Shown here piece after piece: positions 15,766-27,385 of a stretch of 40,272 nucleotides of DNA (positions are counted from its first letter, which is position 1; every line of letters starts with the position of its first letter). The DNA is from Candidatus Hydrogenedentota bacterium (lineage in GTDB: Bacteria > Hydrogenedentota > Hydrogenedentia > Hydrogenedentales > CAILVY01), in NCBI GenBank assembly GCA_029565395.1, contig JAKQOG010000118.1, forward strand, positions 1 to 40,272, in the 5' to 3' direction. Made by a program: the position numbers and the translations under genes. Below the pieces are notes generated by a model. It was not told the origin of the DNA. It made no database searches and saw only the letters and a list, made by a program, of their open reading frames with translations.

Positions 15766-17429
15766 TACGGCTTCTCCGATGTCTTTCCATATACCTCATC
15801 CAACTCTTCCACGATCAGCGGAAGACGTACAATAAAGGTGGTGCCTTTACCCTCTTCCGTTTCAAAAGAGATCATGCCTTTATGTTTGTCTACAACCACG
15901 GCGTGGCAAATCGACAAACCTTGTCCGGTGCCCTTGCCAACATCTTTCGTGGAAAAGAAAAGATCGAAGACGCTTTCCCGGATGGCTTCTGGAATTCCGG
16001 TTCCAGTATCGGCAACCCGTATTTCCACCCAATCGCGGTCTTGCCGGGTGCTGATAGTGATACGGCCCTTTGTTTCAAGATTCTCCCTGGTTCGAACCGC
16101 AATGTTTGCCCGCTCTGCAATCGCATGCGCCGCATTAACAATGAGATTCAATAACACCTGGTTAATTTCTCCTGGAAAACAGGGAACCGCGGGCAAATCC
16201 GGGTCCAGGTTTGTTTCCATCGCAGCCGCATAGCGCCACTCGTTCCGGGTAACGGTTATCGCATTTTGAATGGCCTGGTTCAAGTCAATGACTTTGCGCT
16301 CGGTGATGCTCACATGGGTGAATTGGCGCATGGCGCGGACAATTTCCGAAACGCGCGCGATCCCGTCAAGGGTTTGAGTAAAAGCCATGGGAATTTCATT
16401 GCGCAGATAGGGCAGGTTCACCTGTTCAATGAGAGTTTCAAGCTCGCTCCATTGATTCGATGAGGGCGGTTGGCCATTCTTGAAATTCTCTATCCATTCC
16501 GCGCATTTTTCTGCAAGGACAAGATAGGCGGAAAAATTGTCGCGCAAAAAACGGACATTGTCGCCTATATACTGGGTCGGCGTATTAATCTCATGGGCGA
16601 TGCCGGCGGCGAGTTGCCCGATGGCCTTCATGTTTTGAGCCTGAAACACCTGGGATTCCAACTGTTTGCGCTCGGTGATATCGTTTAAAATAAACGTGAC
16701 ATAATGAACATCGTAGTCGTCGCCCAGCACGGGGGTGGCGCGGAGATAGGCCAGGAAATCACGTTTGGCCATGGAAATCATCCGGATTTCTCCCTGCCAT
16801 TGCCCTCCCATGACCACGGACCGGAACACTTCCATGCCCTGAACCGGATCGGCGAAAATGGCCTCAAGGCACACTTCCTCCAGACGGTCACGAGTATATC
16901 CGAAAAGAAGGCCGAACGCGGCATTCAGATAGGTGGCGGCCCCATCGGGACGCGCAATCAACACGGAAGACCCACAATCTTCGAGAGCCTCCCGAATAAT
17001 TCGCAGCCGTTCTTCCGTTTCCTTCCGGTCTGTAACATCCCGCAATAATGCAAGCACACAGGGGCGATCATCAAAAGAGATTCGTTTTGAGGTCACTTCC
17101 ACCCATAGCATCCGTCCATTTTTATGACGAAGCGTGCATTCATGCAATATAGCAGGATATAGGGGGAAGGGGGGAAGACCAAGGAGCATATCATGCTCAG
17201 AAATACTATCCATGCCCAGATCGGCTATCCGAAGTGTTAGCATCTCCTCTATAGAATAACCAAATGTCTGCAACGCTGCCTCATTGGCGTCCAGGATCAT
17301 ATTATCATTTACATCAATCAATAATGCCGCTTCGGCAAGAAGATTAAATAATGGCCCCTGACTGGAGCCGAAGAGCGTATTCCGGCGAAGTTCACTCAAA
17401 CTTGCCAATGATTTATCGCCACACTCCAC
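15765..17429 (-). CDS. PAS-PAS sensor histidine kinase
   Basis: I prefer the GTG at 17429, which has AAGGAG five bases upstream, giving 554 residues; a longer GTG-started frame reaches 17456. No membrane segment is seen, so the sensor is cytoplasmic. Two PAS domains are visible: one around DANEAALQTFGYSIEEML, the other around SVLIARPDGAATYLNAAF. Each is followed by a PAC-type ending (DVTDRKETEERL; DITERKQLESQV). The dimerisation box is AAGIAHEINTP with the phospho-histidine at about residue 279. The ATPase domain has the N box LNLIVNAAHAI, then DTGTGIPE and GKGTGQGLSI. It leads an operon with two response regulators and diverges from glnE. The signal is unknown; PAS domains often sense redox or small ligands. 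Confidence 0.93.
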   Translation of the reverse strand: MECGDKSLASLSELRRNTLFGSSQGPLFNLLAEAALLIDVNDNMILDANEAALQTFGYSIEEMLTLRIADLGMDSISEHDMLLGLPPFPLYPAILHECTLRHKNGRMLWVEVTSKRISFDDRPCVLALLRDVTDRKETEERLRIIREALEDCGSSVLIARPDGAATYLNAAFGLLFGYTRDRLEEVCLEAIFADPVQGMEVFRSVVMGGQWQGEIRMISMAKRDFLAYLRATPVLGDDYDVHYVTFILNDITERKQLESQVFQAQNMKAIGQLAAGIAHEINTPTQYIGDNVRFLRDNFSAYLVLAEKCAEWIENFKNGQPPSSNQWSELETLIEQVNLPYLRNEIPMAFTQTLDGIARVSEIVRAMRQFTHVSITERKVIDLNQAIQNAITVTRNEWRYAAAMETNLDPDLPAVPCFPGEINQVLLNLIVNAAHAIAERANIAVRTRENLETKGRITISTRQDRDWVEIRVADTGTGIPEAIRESVFDLFFSTKDVGKGTGQGLSICHAVVVDKHKGMISFETEEGKGTTFIVRLPLIVEELDEVYGKTSEKP

Positions 17430-17523
17430 CCTGTCTCCTTTTATCGCTATAAGCACCCACGATTATCTTGGGCCTGTTACTAAAGTCTCGGCCCATGATA
17501 GATTATCCGGTTGGAACGCAAAT

Positions 17524-17553
17524 TTGTCAAGGAAAAATTGCCTTTCGCATAAT
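17524..17553 (+). promoter_or_regulatory. Predicted promoter upstream of glnE
   Basis: TTGTCA at 17524-17529 and CATAAT at 17548-17553 are separated by 18 bases in the divergent gap between the histidine kinase and glnE. This would give a leader of roughly 70 bases. Assigned by eye; no NtrC- or sigma-54-type site was recognised. Confidence 0.4.
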
Positions 17554-17631
17554 AAATACCTAGAAAATCTTGTCCACAACTGTATGCGCGTGATAGCATG
17601 ATCCTCGCATTCAACTAACACTATATGGATT

Positions 17632-20619
17632 ATGCACCAAGCATTTGCCGATATCGCCTTTGACGATCCGGAACAAGCCGGTCACGATCTTGATGCCTTG
17701 TTGGCGCTCGCATCGCCGGCATTGGAAAATATGCTGCATAATACCCTTAAAGCCTCCTCGAATCCTGATCGTGCCATAACCTCTCTGCATCGCTATCTTG
17801 ATAGTTGTTTATCGCCGGACATGGAACGGACGCTGATGTCCGGCAGCCCGAAATATCTTCATCTGCTGGTGACGTTGTTTTCCCAGAGCTATTTTTTGAG
17901 CGATCTCATTTTCCGGTATCCGCAGTACGTTTCCTGGCTCTGGTCGGAGGCAGAATTAAAGACAGCGCATTCGTATGAGGAGATGAAGAGCGGCTTGTTG
18001 AAAAGTCTGGAGGCGTTCGACTCGTTCGAAGACTGCTGCCGGGCCATGCGCCGTTTCCGGCAGCGGGAAATTCTTCGCATCGCCACACGGGATATTGTGG
18101 AATATGCACCCCTCGCATCGGTCACGGAGGATTTGTCGAATCTGGCCGATGCGACCCTGGAGACGGCGTTCCATGTAGCGGGCAGGGATCTCCACGAACG
18201 TTTTGGCGCACCCCTGGCAAGCCAGGGCGAAGCTTCATTTGTCATCATGGCGATGGGAAAACTCGGCGGCCGGGAACTCAATTTCAGTTCAGATGTTGAC
18301 CTGTTGTTTTTCTACTCCGAAGACGGAGAAACAACGGGCGGCTCTTCCGGAACCATTACCAATGAGGAATATTTCAAAAAACTGGGCGAGCGGATCATCA
18401 AGGCGATGTCGGAACAAACCGCGGAGGGGGTTATTTTTCGTGTAGACATGCGGCTGCGCCCCTTCGGCCGCCTGGGGCCGTTGGCCGTAAGTGTGGACAG
18501 CGCCATACAATATTTCACGGATTATGGCCGCGCCTGGGAACGGCAGGCGTTGATCAAAGCCCGCCCCTGCGCGGGCGACCGCACACTGGGCGAAACCTTT
18601 CTCGATCGGATGCGCAGCTTTGTTTTTCCAAAATATTTTGATGACGAGACGCTGGAGGATATTCGCGAAGTCAAGCGTCAGGCGGAATCGAGCCTGGTGG
18701 AACCGGGCCAGACGGAACGGGAGGTAAAACTGGGCCGGGGGGGAATCCGGGATATTGAATTCACCGTTCAGATGCTGCAATTGCTGAATGGCGGAAGATT
18801 TCCGGAGCTGCGCACCGCCAGCACGCTACAGGCCATTGACGCATTGGGAGAACTGGGGCACCTGGGCGCCTTTGACGCAGCCACGCTGGCCAGTAATTAT
18901 GCTTTCCTCCGGCAGGTGGAACATCGTCTGCAAATCGAAGATGGACGGCAGTGTCATGAGCTTCCCGAAGATCCCGTGAAGCTGGATGAATTTGCGCGGC
19001 GTCTCGGGTATGCCGATGGCGCATCCTTCATGCGTGTGTACCGCGACCGCACCCAGGAGACACGCACAATCCTTATGCAATTCCTTGCCACGAAGGGTTC
19101 GGGAAACCTCTGGGTGGGCGACTTGCTGAATCCGCTTTCCAGTGGAGACGCCGGCCTCAAAAAACTGGAAGAGTTTGGTTTCCGCGATCCCCAACGCGCC
19201 CGTGAAGAATTATTGCTGTTGGCCACGGGCTCGGAGGTCCGCCCCTTCACCCGCCATGTACACCAACTATTTTCAGAAATTGTCCCCAGTTTGCTGGAAG
19301 CGCTTTCGGCCACGGCCCTTCCCGATGAAACACTGATCCGGCTCAGCCAGATTCTCACCCGGCTCAGCGCGCCTTCCACGCTTTATGAAATTATCAAAGG
19401 CAATCCCCCGCTAAACCAGTTCCTGGTAACACTGGTGGCGAACAGCGAATTCCTATGCTCAATTCTTGTCCGCGAACCCGGCCTGCTCGATACACTGGCC
19501 AGTCCGGAGACAATCGAGGAACCGCCCACACGCCAAACTTTGGAAGCGGAACTGGCATGGTTGAATAGCGCGTATGAATCTGAAGCGGCGCTGTACCGGC
19601 TGCGCGACGGGGTTACGTTGCGCGTGGCGATGCGCGAATTGCTGCGTGGCATCACCGTGGCGCAGGTGGGCGATGAACTAACGTTATTGGCGGAAGTAAT
19701 TCTAGAAGAGGCCTTGCGGCAGGCGCGGGAAAAAACCGAACGCCGTTATGGCCACACTGACGCCCCGTTTGCCATTTTGGGTTTGGGAAAACTGGGCGGA
19801 CGCGAAATGGGCTATGGCAGCGACCTGGACCTGGTGTTTGTGTATGAAGCGGGGGCGGCCATTGACTCCGGCATGTCGCCAACGGAATATTTCGCGGATG
19901 TCGCCGCGCAAACCATCAAAACACTCAAGGAATCAACGCGGTACGGCATCCTCTATCATATCGACGCGCGTTTGCGCCCGGACGGAAACAAAGGCATTCT
20001 CGCCATTGACAATCATCACCTGGAGGATTATTACCAAAACCATGCACAAGTATGGGAACGGTATGCGCTTATGAAAGTCCGGGCGGTCGCCGGCGATCCG
20101 GAGTTTTCCGTGCGCATGGAAGCCATCGCACAGGAAATTGCCTTTTCGACGCCCCTGGAACGCGCCACACTGGAACGGGTGGATATGCTGCGCCAAAAAA
20201 TGCACGATCAGGCGTCCCCCCTGGATCTCAAAAAGCGCGAAGGCGGAATCGCGGAGGTGGAATTGATCGTGCGGTGCTGGCAACTGAAATATGCTGCTGC
20301 ATATCCCGCATTGAGGCGGGGCGGCGTCTTTGGAACACTGGACATCCTAAAAAGAGAAGGTCTTATACATCCCGAGCAATACGATACCCTGGCCGAGGCC
20401 TACCGCGTATTCCGAACCATCCTCAACCGCATCCGCATGATGCAGGGCGCTCAAACCTCCACCCTCCCGGATTCCCAGGAAGCACGGGCAGATTTGGCCA
20501 CCCGCCTGGGCATAAAAGACGACCTGCTGGATCTCGTCAACACACTCCGCGCCCGGGTACACGCCATTTATCAACAAACCTATTCAGAGTTGCTTTCGCA
20601 GGAAGCGGAACAGGGCTGA
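17632..20619 (+). CDS. glnE: Bifunctional glutamine synthetase adenylyltransferase/deadenylase
   Basis: The 995-residue length and two-part structure are those of GlnE, which adds AMP to glutamine synthetase when nitrogen is ample and removes it when nitrogen is short. The N-terminal deadenylase-type nucleotidyltransferase has GKLGGRELNFSSDVDL at 209-224. The C-terminal adenylyltransferase has GKLGGREMGYGSDLDL at 719-734. Each keeps the paired metal-binding aspartates (D221/D223 and D731/D733). RVDMRLRPFG and HIDARLRPDGNKG are the matching downstream motifs. No glutamine synthetase or PII gene lies in the window. No clear Shine-Dalgarno precedes the ATG at 17632. Confidence 0.96.
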   Translation: MHQAFADIAFDDPEQAGHDLDALLALASPALENMLHNTLKASSNPDRAITSLHRYLDSCLSPDMERTLMSGSPKYLHLLVTLFSQSYFLSDLIFRYPQYVSWLWSEAELKTAHSYEEMKSGLLKSLEAFDSFEDCCRAMRRFRQREILRIATRDIVEYAPLASVTEDLSNLADATLETAFHVAGRDLHERFGAPLASQGEASFVIMAMGKLGGRELNFSSDVDLLFFYSEDGETTGGSSGTITNEEYFKKLGERIIKAMSEQTAEGVIFRVDMRLRPFGRLGPLAVSVDSAIQYFTDYGRAWERQALIKARPCAGDRTLGETFLDRMRSFVFPKYFDDETLEDIREVKRQAESSLVEPGQTEREVKLGRGGIRDIEFTVQMLQLLNGGRFPELRTASTLQAIDALGELGHLGAFDAATLASNYAFLRQVEHRLQIEDGRQCHELPEDPVKLDEFARRLGYADGASFMRVYRDRTQETRTILMQFLATKGSGNLWVGDLLNPLSSGDAGLKKLEEFGFRDPQRAREELLLLATGSEVRPFTRHVHQLFSEIVPSLLEALSATALPDETLIRLSQILTRLSAPSTLYEIIKGNPPLNQFLVTLVANSEFLCSILVREPGLLDTLASPETIEEPPTRQTLEAELAWLNSAYESEAALYRLRDGVTLRVAMRELLRGITVAQVGDELTLLAEVILEEALRQAREKTERRYGHTDAPFAILGLGKLGGREMGYGSDLDLVFVYEAGAAIDSGMSPTEYFADVAAQTIKTLKESTRYGILYHIDARLRPDGNKGILAIDNHHLEDYYQNHAQVWERYALMKVRAVAGDPEFSVRMEAIAQEIAFSTPLERATLERVDMLRQKMHDQASPLDLKKREGGIAEVELIVRCWQLKYAAAYPALRRGGVFGTLDILKREGLIHPEQYDTLAEAYRVFRTILNRIRMMQGAQTSTLPDSQEARADLATRLGIKDDLLDLVNTLRARVHAIYQQTYSELLSQEAEQG

Positions 20620-20680
20620 TTCTCTGGTGTACAATATTCCCCCTAAGAAAGTGGCGCTTGCATCAGCCTGGTTGACATGG

Positions 20681-20713
20681 CTCCGAGATTGCTTTGTCGC
20701 TGCGCTCCTTCTT
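20681..20713. repeat. Degenerate reverse copy of the CATTGCGAGG...GAAGCAATCTC repeat
   Basis: CTCCGAGATTGCTTTGTCGC at 20681-20700 followed by TGCGCTCCTT reads, on the minus strand, as AAGGAGCGCAGCGACAAAGC then AATCTCGGAG. That matches the right part of the repeat seen at 9064-9100. The outer left end is degenerate. Confidence 0.7.
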
Positions 20714-20753
20714 AGAAACACAAGGCAGCAGGCGATGCAAACCGGTTGGAGGT

Positions 20754-20793
20754 ATGGGAAGACTGGGAGGTCTGGGAAGACTGGGAGAATTGG
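20754..20793. repeat. TGGGA-unit tandem repeat, second copy
   Basis: Imperfect units TGGGAAGAC, TGGGAGGTC, TGGGAAGAC and TGGGAGAAT follow each other directly. This is the same family as 5654-5701, again downstream of a plus-strand stop codon. Confidence 0.75.
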
Positions 20794-20883
20794 ATTAATA
20801 GGAGCGATTAGATAAGGTGGAAGACGAGGAAACAGATATAATGGGGAACCCGGCTTCGCCTCCGGCTACACCGTGGCAAGCCC

Positions 20884-20931
20884 GATAGCGATAGCGATAC
20901 CGATAGCGATACCGATACCGATAGCGATAAC
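20884..20931. repeat. Hexanucleotide microsatellite (GATANC)8
   Basis: Eight contiguous six-base units, mostly GATAGC and GATACC with a final GATAAC, run without interruption. The third-from-last positions vary only between G, C and A. Such an array could change length by slippage. Confidence 0.9.
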
Positions 20932-21121
20932 CGCGTGGATGCGTTCTGGTGTTTTTTCTCAGTTCACCCTGGCGCTTCGACGAGAGGAGAACTCGCAATG
21001 GCACATTAGAATGTTTTGTCTCGGCAGAAACCTCGCCCTCCCGGTCTTGCATTCAACTTTCTTCTACGAATCGCCGACAACGGTAGTCAGAGGCTCTTAA
21101 TTAACGTATATAGGAAAAATC

Positions 21122-21820
21122 ATGCGCAAAAAGCCTGAATTAACACTTCTAACCACTACTCTGTGGGAATATCCCTCGCAACATTACGGCAAGGAAATGC
21201 AGGGAGACCAGGCCTACATCGGCGCCACACCGTCGTACGTAATCTGGAACCTTTTGCAACGCTATACCCGCCCAAACGATTTAGTCGTCGACCCCATGTG
21301 CGGAAGCGGCACCACCATTGACGTGGCCAAAGGATTAGGCCGCCGCGTCCTCGGCTATGATCTAGCCCCCTATCGTGAGGATATTCTTCCTGCAGATGCG
21401 CGTAAACTTCCCTTAGACGACGCCTCGGTGGATTTTGTATTCATAGATCCCCCCTACTCCACCCATGTGGAGTACTCGGACCATCCCGACTGCATTGGCA
21501 AACTGGACGCATTAACACCCGGGTATTACGACGCCATGGAAGGGGTCATCCGTGAAATTCATCGTATTCTGAAAAACAAGCGTTACATGGCTCTCTACTG
21601 CTGCGATTCTTTTCAGAAAAAGAAGCCGTTTGCACCGATTGGCTTCCGCCTGTTCGGGATTTTGGAGCGTTATTTCAAGCCCATCGATATTATTTCCGTG
21701 GTCCGCCACAACCGCACCATGAAACGGCGCCACTTCCACACCGAGGCCATTGCAGGCAACTATTTCCTGCGCGGATTCAATTATCTTTTCATCATGAAAA
21801 AGGAGGGAGAAAAAAAATAA
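21122..21820 (+). CDS. Orphan DNA methyltransferase (N6-adenine/N4-cytosine type)
   Basis: The 232-residue protein has the S-adenosylmethionine motif I (DPMCGSGTT at 57-65), an acidic residue ending the next strand (GYDL at 78-81) and catalytic motif IV DPPY at 109-112. These are the marks of amino-methyltransferases acting on adenine N6 or cytosine N4. It is short and lacks an obvious separate target-recognition domain. No restriction endonuclease lies beside it, so it is likely a solitary methylase or a modification enzyme of another kind. The N-terminal YPSQHYGKEMQGDQAYIGAT region is a probable substrate-binding part. RNA methylation cannot be excluded from sequence alone. Confidence 0.8.
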   Translation: MRKKPELTLLTTTLWEYPSQHYGKEMQGDQAYIGATPSYVIWNLLQRYTRPNDLVVDPMCGSGTTIDVAKGLGRRVLGYDLAPYREDILPADARKLPLDDASVDFVFIDPPYSTHVEYSDHPDCIGKLDALTPGYYDAMEGVIREIHRILKNKRYMALYCCDSFQKKKPFAPIGFRLFGILERYFKPIDIISVVRHNRTMKRRHFHTEAIAGNYFLRGFNYLFIMKKEGEKK

Positions 21821-21850
21821 GACCTATAGGTCGTATACGTCCTATAGGTC
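21821..21850. terminator. CCTATAGG palindrome pair, likely terminator of the atp operon
   Basis: GACCTATAGG (21821-21830) and CCTATAGGTC (21841-21850) form a 10-bp stem around a 10-base loop; each arm is itself nearly a palindrome, so they also read as direct repeats. On the minus strand the stem is followed by TTATTTTTTT, a good terminator tail for the atp operon that ends 14 bases before it. It also follows the methyltransferase stop directly. Confidence 0.7.
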
Positions 21851-21863
21851 CGATAAAAATCTC

Positions 21864-22289
21864 TTATGCGCCAGCAGCGCCGGAAGCCTTCAACCGAATC
21901 ATGGCGCGCCGCAAAGCGGCCTCCGCGCGGGCCACGTTAATCTTCTCATGGGGTCCCTGCAATCTGCCTTCCGCGCGTTTTTTCGCGGATTCCGCGCGTT
22001 CGCGATCAACGTCATCTCCGGATTCGGCCGTACGGGTAAGCACCAGCACCTGATTGTCCAATACCCGCACAATACCGCCATTGATGGCAAACAACCGGTC
22101 CGCGCCATCCACTTTGGTCTTCATTACACCCATATCCAGCGTGGCGATCAACGGGGCATGACCTGGGAGCACCATGAACTCTCCCTGTTCTCCGGGGAGG
22201 GTGATTTCGCCGGTTTCCACGCGATAGGGCGCGCGGTCCATTGCGCAAATCTCCAACGCCATAGGCGCTGCCTTGTGCTGCTCGGCCAT
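21864..22289 (-). CDS. atpC: ATP synthase F1 epsilon subunit
   Basis: The 141-residue protein has the N-terminal beta-sandwich typical of epsilon: EICAMDRAPYRVETGEITLP then GEFMVLPGHAPLIATLDMGV. It ends in a helical hairpin rich in Ala/Arg. Epsilon is part of the central stalk and limits ATP hydrolysis. The gene is last in the operon, three bases after atpD, and is followed by a hairpin terminator. Confidence 0.95.
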   Translation of the reverse strand: MAEQHKAAPMALEICAMDRAPYRVETGEITLPGEQGEFMVLPGHAPLIATLDMGVMKTKVDGADRLFAINGGIVRVLDNQVLVLTRTAESGDDVDRERAESAKKRAEGRLQGPHEKINVARAEAALRRAMIRLKASGAAGA

Positions 22290-22292
22290 GGT

Positions 22293-23702
<1,410 letters not shown>

Positions 23703-24556
23703 CTATAGCGCTTCCGCGCCACTCACAATTTCGACCATTTCTCTCGTAATAGCGTCCTGACGGACACGGTTGTATTTCAACGTGAGACGTACAATGACGT
23801 CCGCGGCATTGTTGGTGGCGGAATCCATGGCGGCCATGCGCGCGCCCTGCTCGCTGGCCATGGCTTCATGAAAAATACGGTGCATTTGCGCGTGCAGATT
23901 GTCGCGCAACAGCGCCGAGACAATTTCCTCCGCCGAGGGTTCAAACACGAAAAAGGAACTTCCCAGCTTGCCGGAATCTTCCGGCGTATACGGCAAAAGC
24001 TGTTCCAGGGTTATCTTTTGAGAAATCGCAGACTTAAACTCGTTGTATAAACAGAACACTTCGCTGACCTGGCCGCTTATGAACTGATCCACGAGCGGAT
24101 CGATAACAGAGGTCGCGGAATTAATGGTATAGCGGTCATAAATCCCAATGTGCGCCGAACGGATGGTGCACCGGCGCCGGCGAAGCACATCGTTGCCCTT
24201 ACGGCCCACAATCGTTATTTCCACGGCCTTTCCGGGGAATTGTTCTTGCAGCAGGCGCAATGTCTCATTCACAATGTTGGCATTGTATCCGCCGCAAAGC
24301 CCGCGGTCAGAGGACACCACCAACAGCGCGATCTTGTCTCCCGCGCCTTTATGCAGCAAGGGGTGATCCGTGGGATCAATATGCGCGACCAGGCCATTGG
24401 CCAGTTCCCGCATGTGATACGCGTAGGGCCGCGTGTTCAAGAGTGCTTCTTGAGCACGGCGCAACTTTGCCGCGGCGACCATTTTCATGGCCTTCGTGAT
24501 CTTTTGCGTGCTTTTGACGCTGGCGATCCGCCGTCGTATGCCTTGCAGGTTGGGCA

Positions 24557-24557
<1 letters not shown>
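23703..24557 (-). CDS. atpG: ATP synthase F1 gamma subunit
   Basis: The 284-residue protein starts RRRIASVKSTQKITKAMKMV and ends with ATNNAADVIVRLTLKYNRVR and EIVSGAEAL, the two coiled-coil ends of gamma. The centre contains VVSSDRGLCGGYNANI, the conserved Rossmann-like part. Gamma is the rotating central shaft. The start codon shares one base with the atpA stop (TAATG). Confidence 0.97.
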
Positions 24558-26072
<1,515 letters not shown>

Positions 26073-26083
<11 letters not shown>

Positions 26084-26636
26084 AACTTAACGATTCCTCC
26101 GCAAGGAGTTTCTGCTTTAGCCGCCCCAGCCTGGTGCGCAGGCTGAAATCGAAAAATACGCCATACATATACACAATAAGGCCGCCGACTATGCCCGGAT
26201 CGACCTTGTTTTTCATGCGCACGGTTTTGCCCGTGAATCTGTTCAGGCTCTGAATAAGCTTGGTTTCCAACTCCGGCGTCAACGCAATCGCCGTCACCAC
26301 CGTCACCTCCACCCGGTTGAGCCATTCATCAATGTGGCTCTCAAAACTGACCGCAATGTGCGGCAACAGCGCCATGCGGTTGCGCTCCAGCAAGGTATGC
26401 AGCAACTGCGTTACACGCGGCGTGGTGCTTACCGCACCCAGCACCGTGTCAAGAATCTGCTTGCGCCCGGCCATATCCAGCGCCGAATTGCCCAGCACGA
26501 ACCGCAGGCTTGCATCTTCGGAATAGACCGCCCCGGCGGCGTTCAGAGCCTGCGCCGCCTGTTCCAATTGCGACGGCTCGGCGATGGCCTCCCGCAGGGC
26601 TTTCGCATACCGATCGGCTAACAGGGACATTCTCAT
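26073..26636 (-). CDS. atpH: ATP synthase F1 delta subunit
   Basis: The 187-residue protein begins [20 protein letters not shown], the typical delta N-terminal helical domain that binds the tip of alpha. It ends with [20 protein letters not shown], the conserved C-terminal motif that contacts b. The start overlaps the preceding b subunit stop by four bases. Delta joins the F1 head to the peripheral stalk. Confidence 0.95.
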
Positions 26637-27385
26637 GACAAACGGTCCATTAACGTTGTAAACCGGTCCACATTCGAGTTGAGCTTCTCCAGCGTCAACT
26701 CATTCTTATAGCGCTCTTCCAACTTCCGGAGCGCTTCATTGACCAACTCGGTCTTGATCGCGCGGGCCGCAACGTACAATTCCGCTTGTTTGCGGTCTTC
26801 CGTCTGCTTCTTAAGCAACGCCTGCGCGTTTTCTGCTTCTTCATGAATTTTGGCCAGGTGCCGGGCAACCGTCGATTCGGATTCCTCCTGAATCTTCGCT
26901 TCCTTCGCTGACCATTCACTCATCTTGGCCTGAGCCGCGGCCCGTTTTTCCTGGGCTTCCCGGCGGGCCTTCGCCGCTTCCTCAAAACTACTCTTTATCT
27001 GCTGAATGCTGTCATCCAGGAATTTCAGCATCGGCTTGCCGATAAGACCCGCCAAATACGCGATGAACACGCCGGAGTTGAGCACTTTCATGAACTCAAC
27101 AAACCAGAAAATCCGGTGCTCTTCCGCAATAAATTCCGGACGCGACACATAGTGCTCTACAAATTCGACATCTTCTTTGAAGTGGCCTTGCGGCGGATAA
27201 AGGTCCGGACGCTCCTCGTATGCTTTGAACATCTCGCTTTTGAAGATTTTCAGGTAGCGTTCGTGTTCCGCGCCGTACTTCTCCATGTACCCTTTGGACA
27301 TGCTCGGTGAATGGAACAGCAGCACGCCTAGCAGCATGCCCGCCGCGTAAATCGCGGTCACTGTCCATAAAAACTGCTTGTTCAC
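26633..27385 (-). CDS. atpF: ATP synthase Fo b subunit with long N-terminal extension
   Basis: This 250-residue protein starts at a GTG (27385) overlapping the previous stop by four bases. Canonical b is about 150-170 residues with one N-terminal membrane helix. Here a first hydrophobic segment (about 5-24) is followed by some 65 charged residues, then a second hydrophobic segment (about 93-116, FWFVEFMKVLNSGVFIAYLA), then the usual Ala/Glu/Lys-rich coiled coil. With the extension the region 25-92 would lie outside the cytoplasm, or the first helix could be a cleaved signal sequence. Gene position between b' and atpH and the coiled coil make the b assignment firm; the extension's role is unknown. 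Confidence 0.88.
   Translation of the reverse strand: MNKQFLWTVTAIYAAGMLLGVLLFHSPSMSKGYMEKYGAEHERYLKIFKSEMFKAYEERPDLYPPQGHFKEDVEFVEHYVSRPEFIAEEHRIFWFVEFMKVLNSGVFIAYLAGLIGKPMLKFLDDSIQQIKSSFEEAAKARREAQEKRAAAQAKMSEWSAKEAKIQEESESTVARHLAKIHEEAENAQALLKKQTEDRKQAELYVAARAIKTELVNEALRKLEERYKNELTLEKLNSNVDRFTTLMDRLS

Larger units (their letters stand above)
20620..21121. other. Repeat-rich intergenic region between glnE and the methyltransferase
   Basis: This 502-base gap has no convincing gene. It holds at least four repeat types: a degenerate CATTGCGAGG-type repeat (20681-20713), TGGGA units (20754-20793), a GATANC hexamer array (20884-20931), and a CCTCGCCCTCCC fragment near 21032-21042 matching the arms at 11944-12054. 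Short open frames through the hexamer array encode only Ile-Ala/Ile-Pro or Tyr-Arg dipeptide runs and are artefacts. Confidence 0.8.

Noticed and set aside
14884..16233. 449-residue plus-strand open frame
   Set aside because: Antisense shadow of the HDOD regulator and kinase genes, whose domains are complete on the minus strand.
20873..21100. Open frames with Ile-Ala/Ile-Pro or Tyr-Arg repeats
   Set aside because: They only translate the GATANC hexamer microsatellite in either direction.
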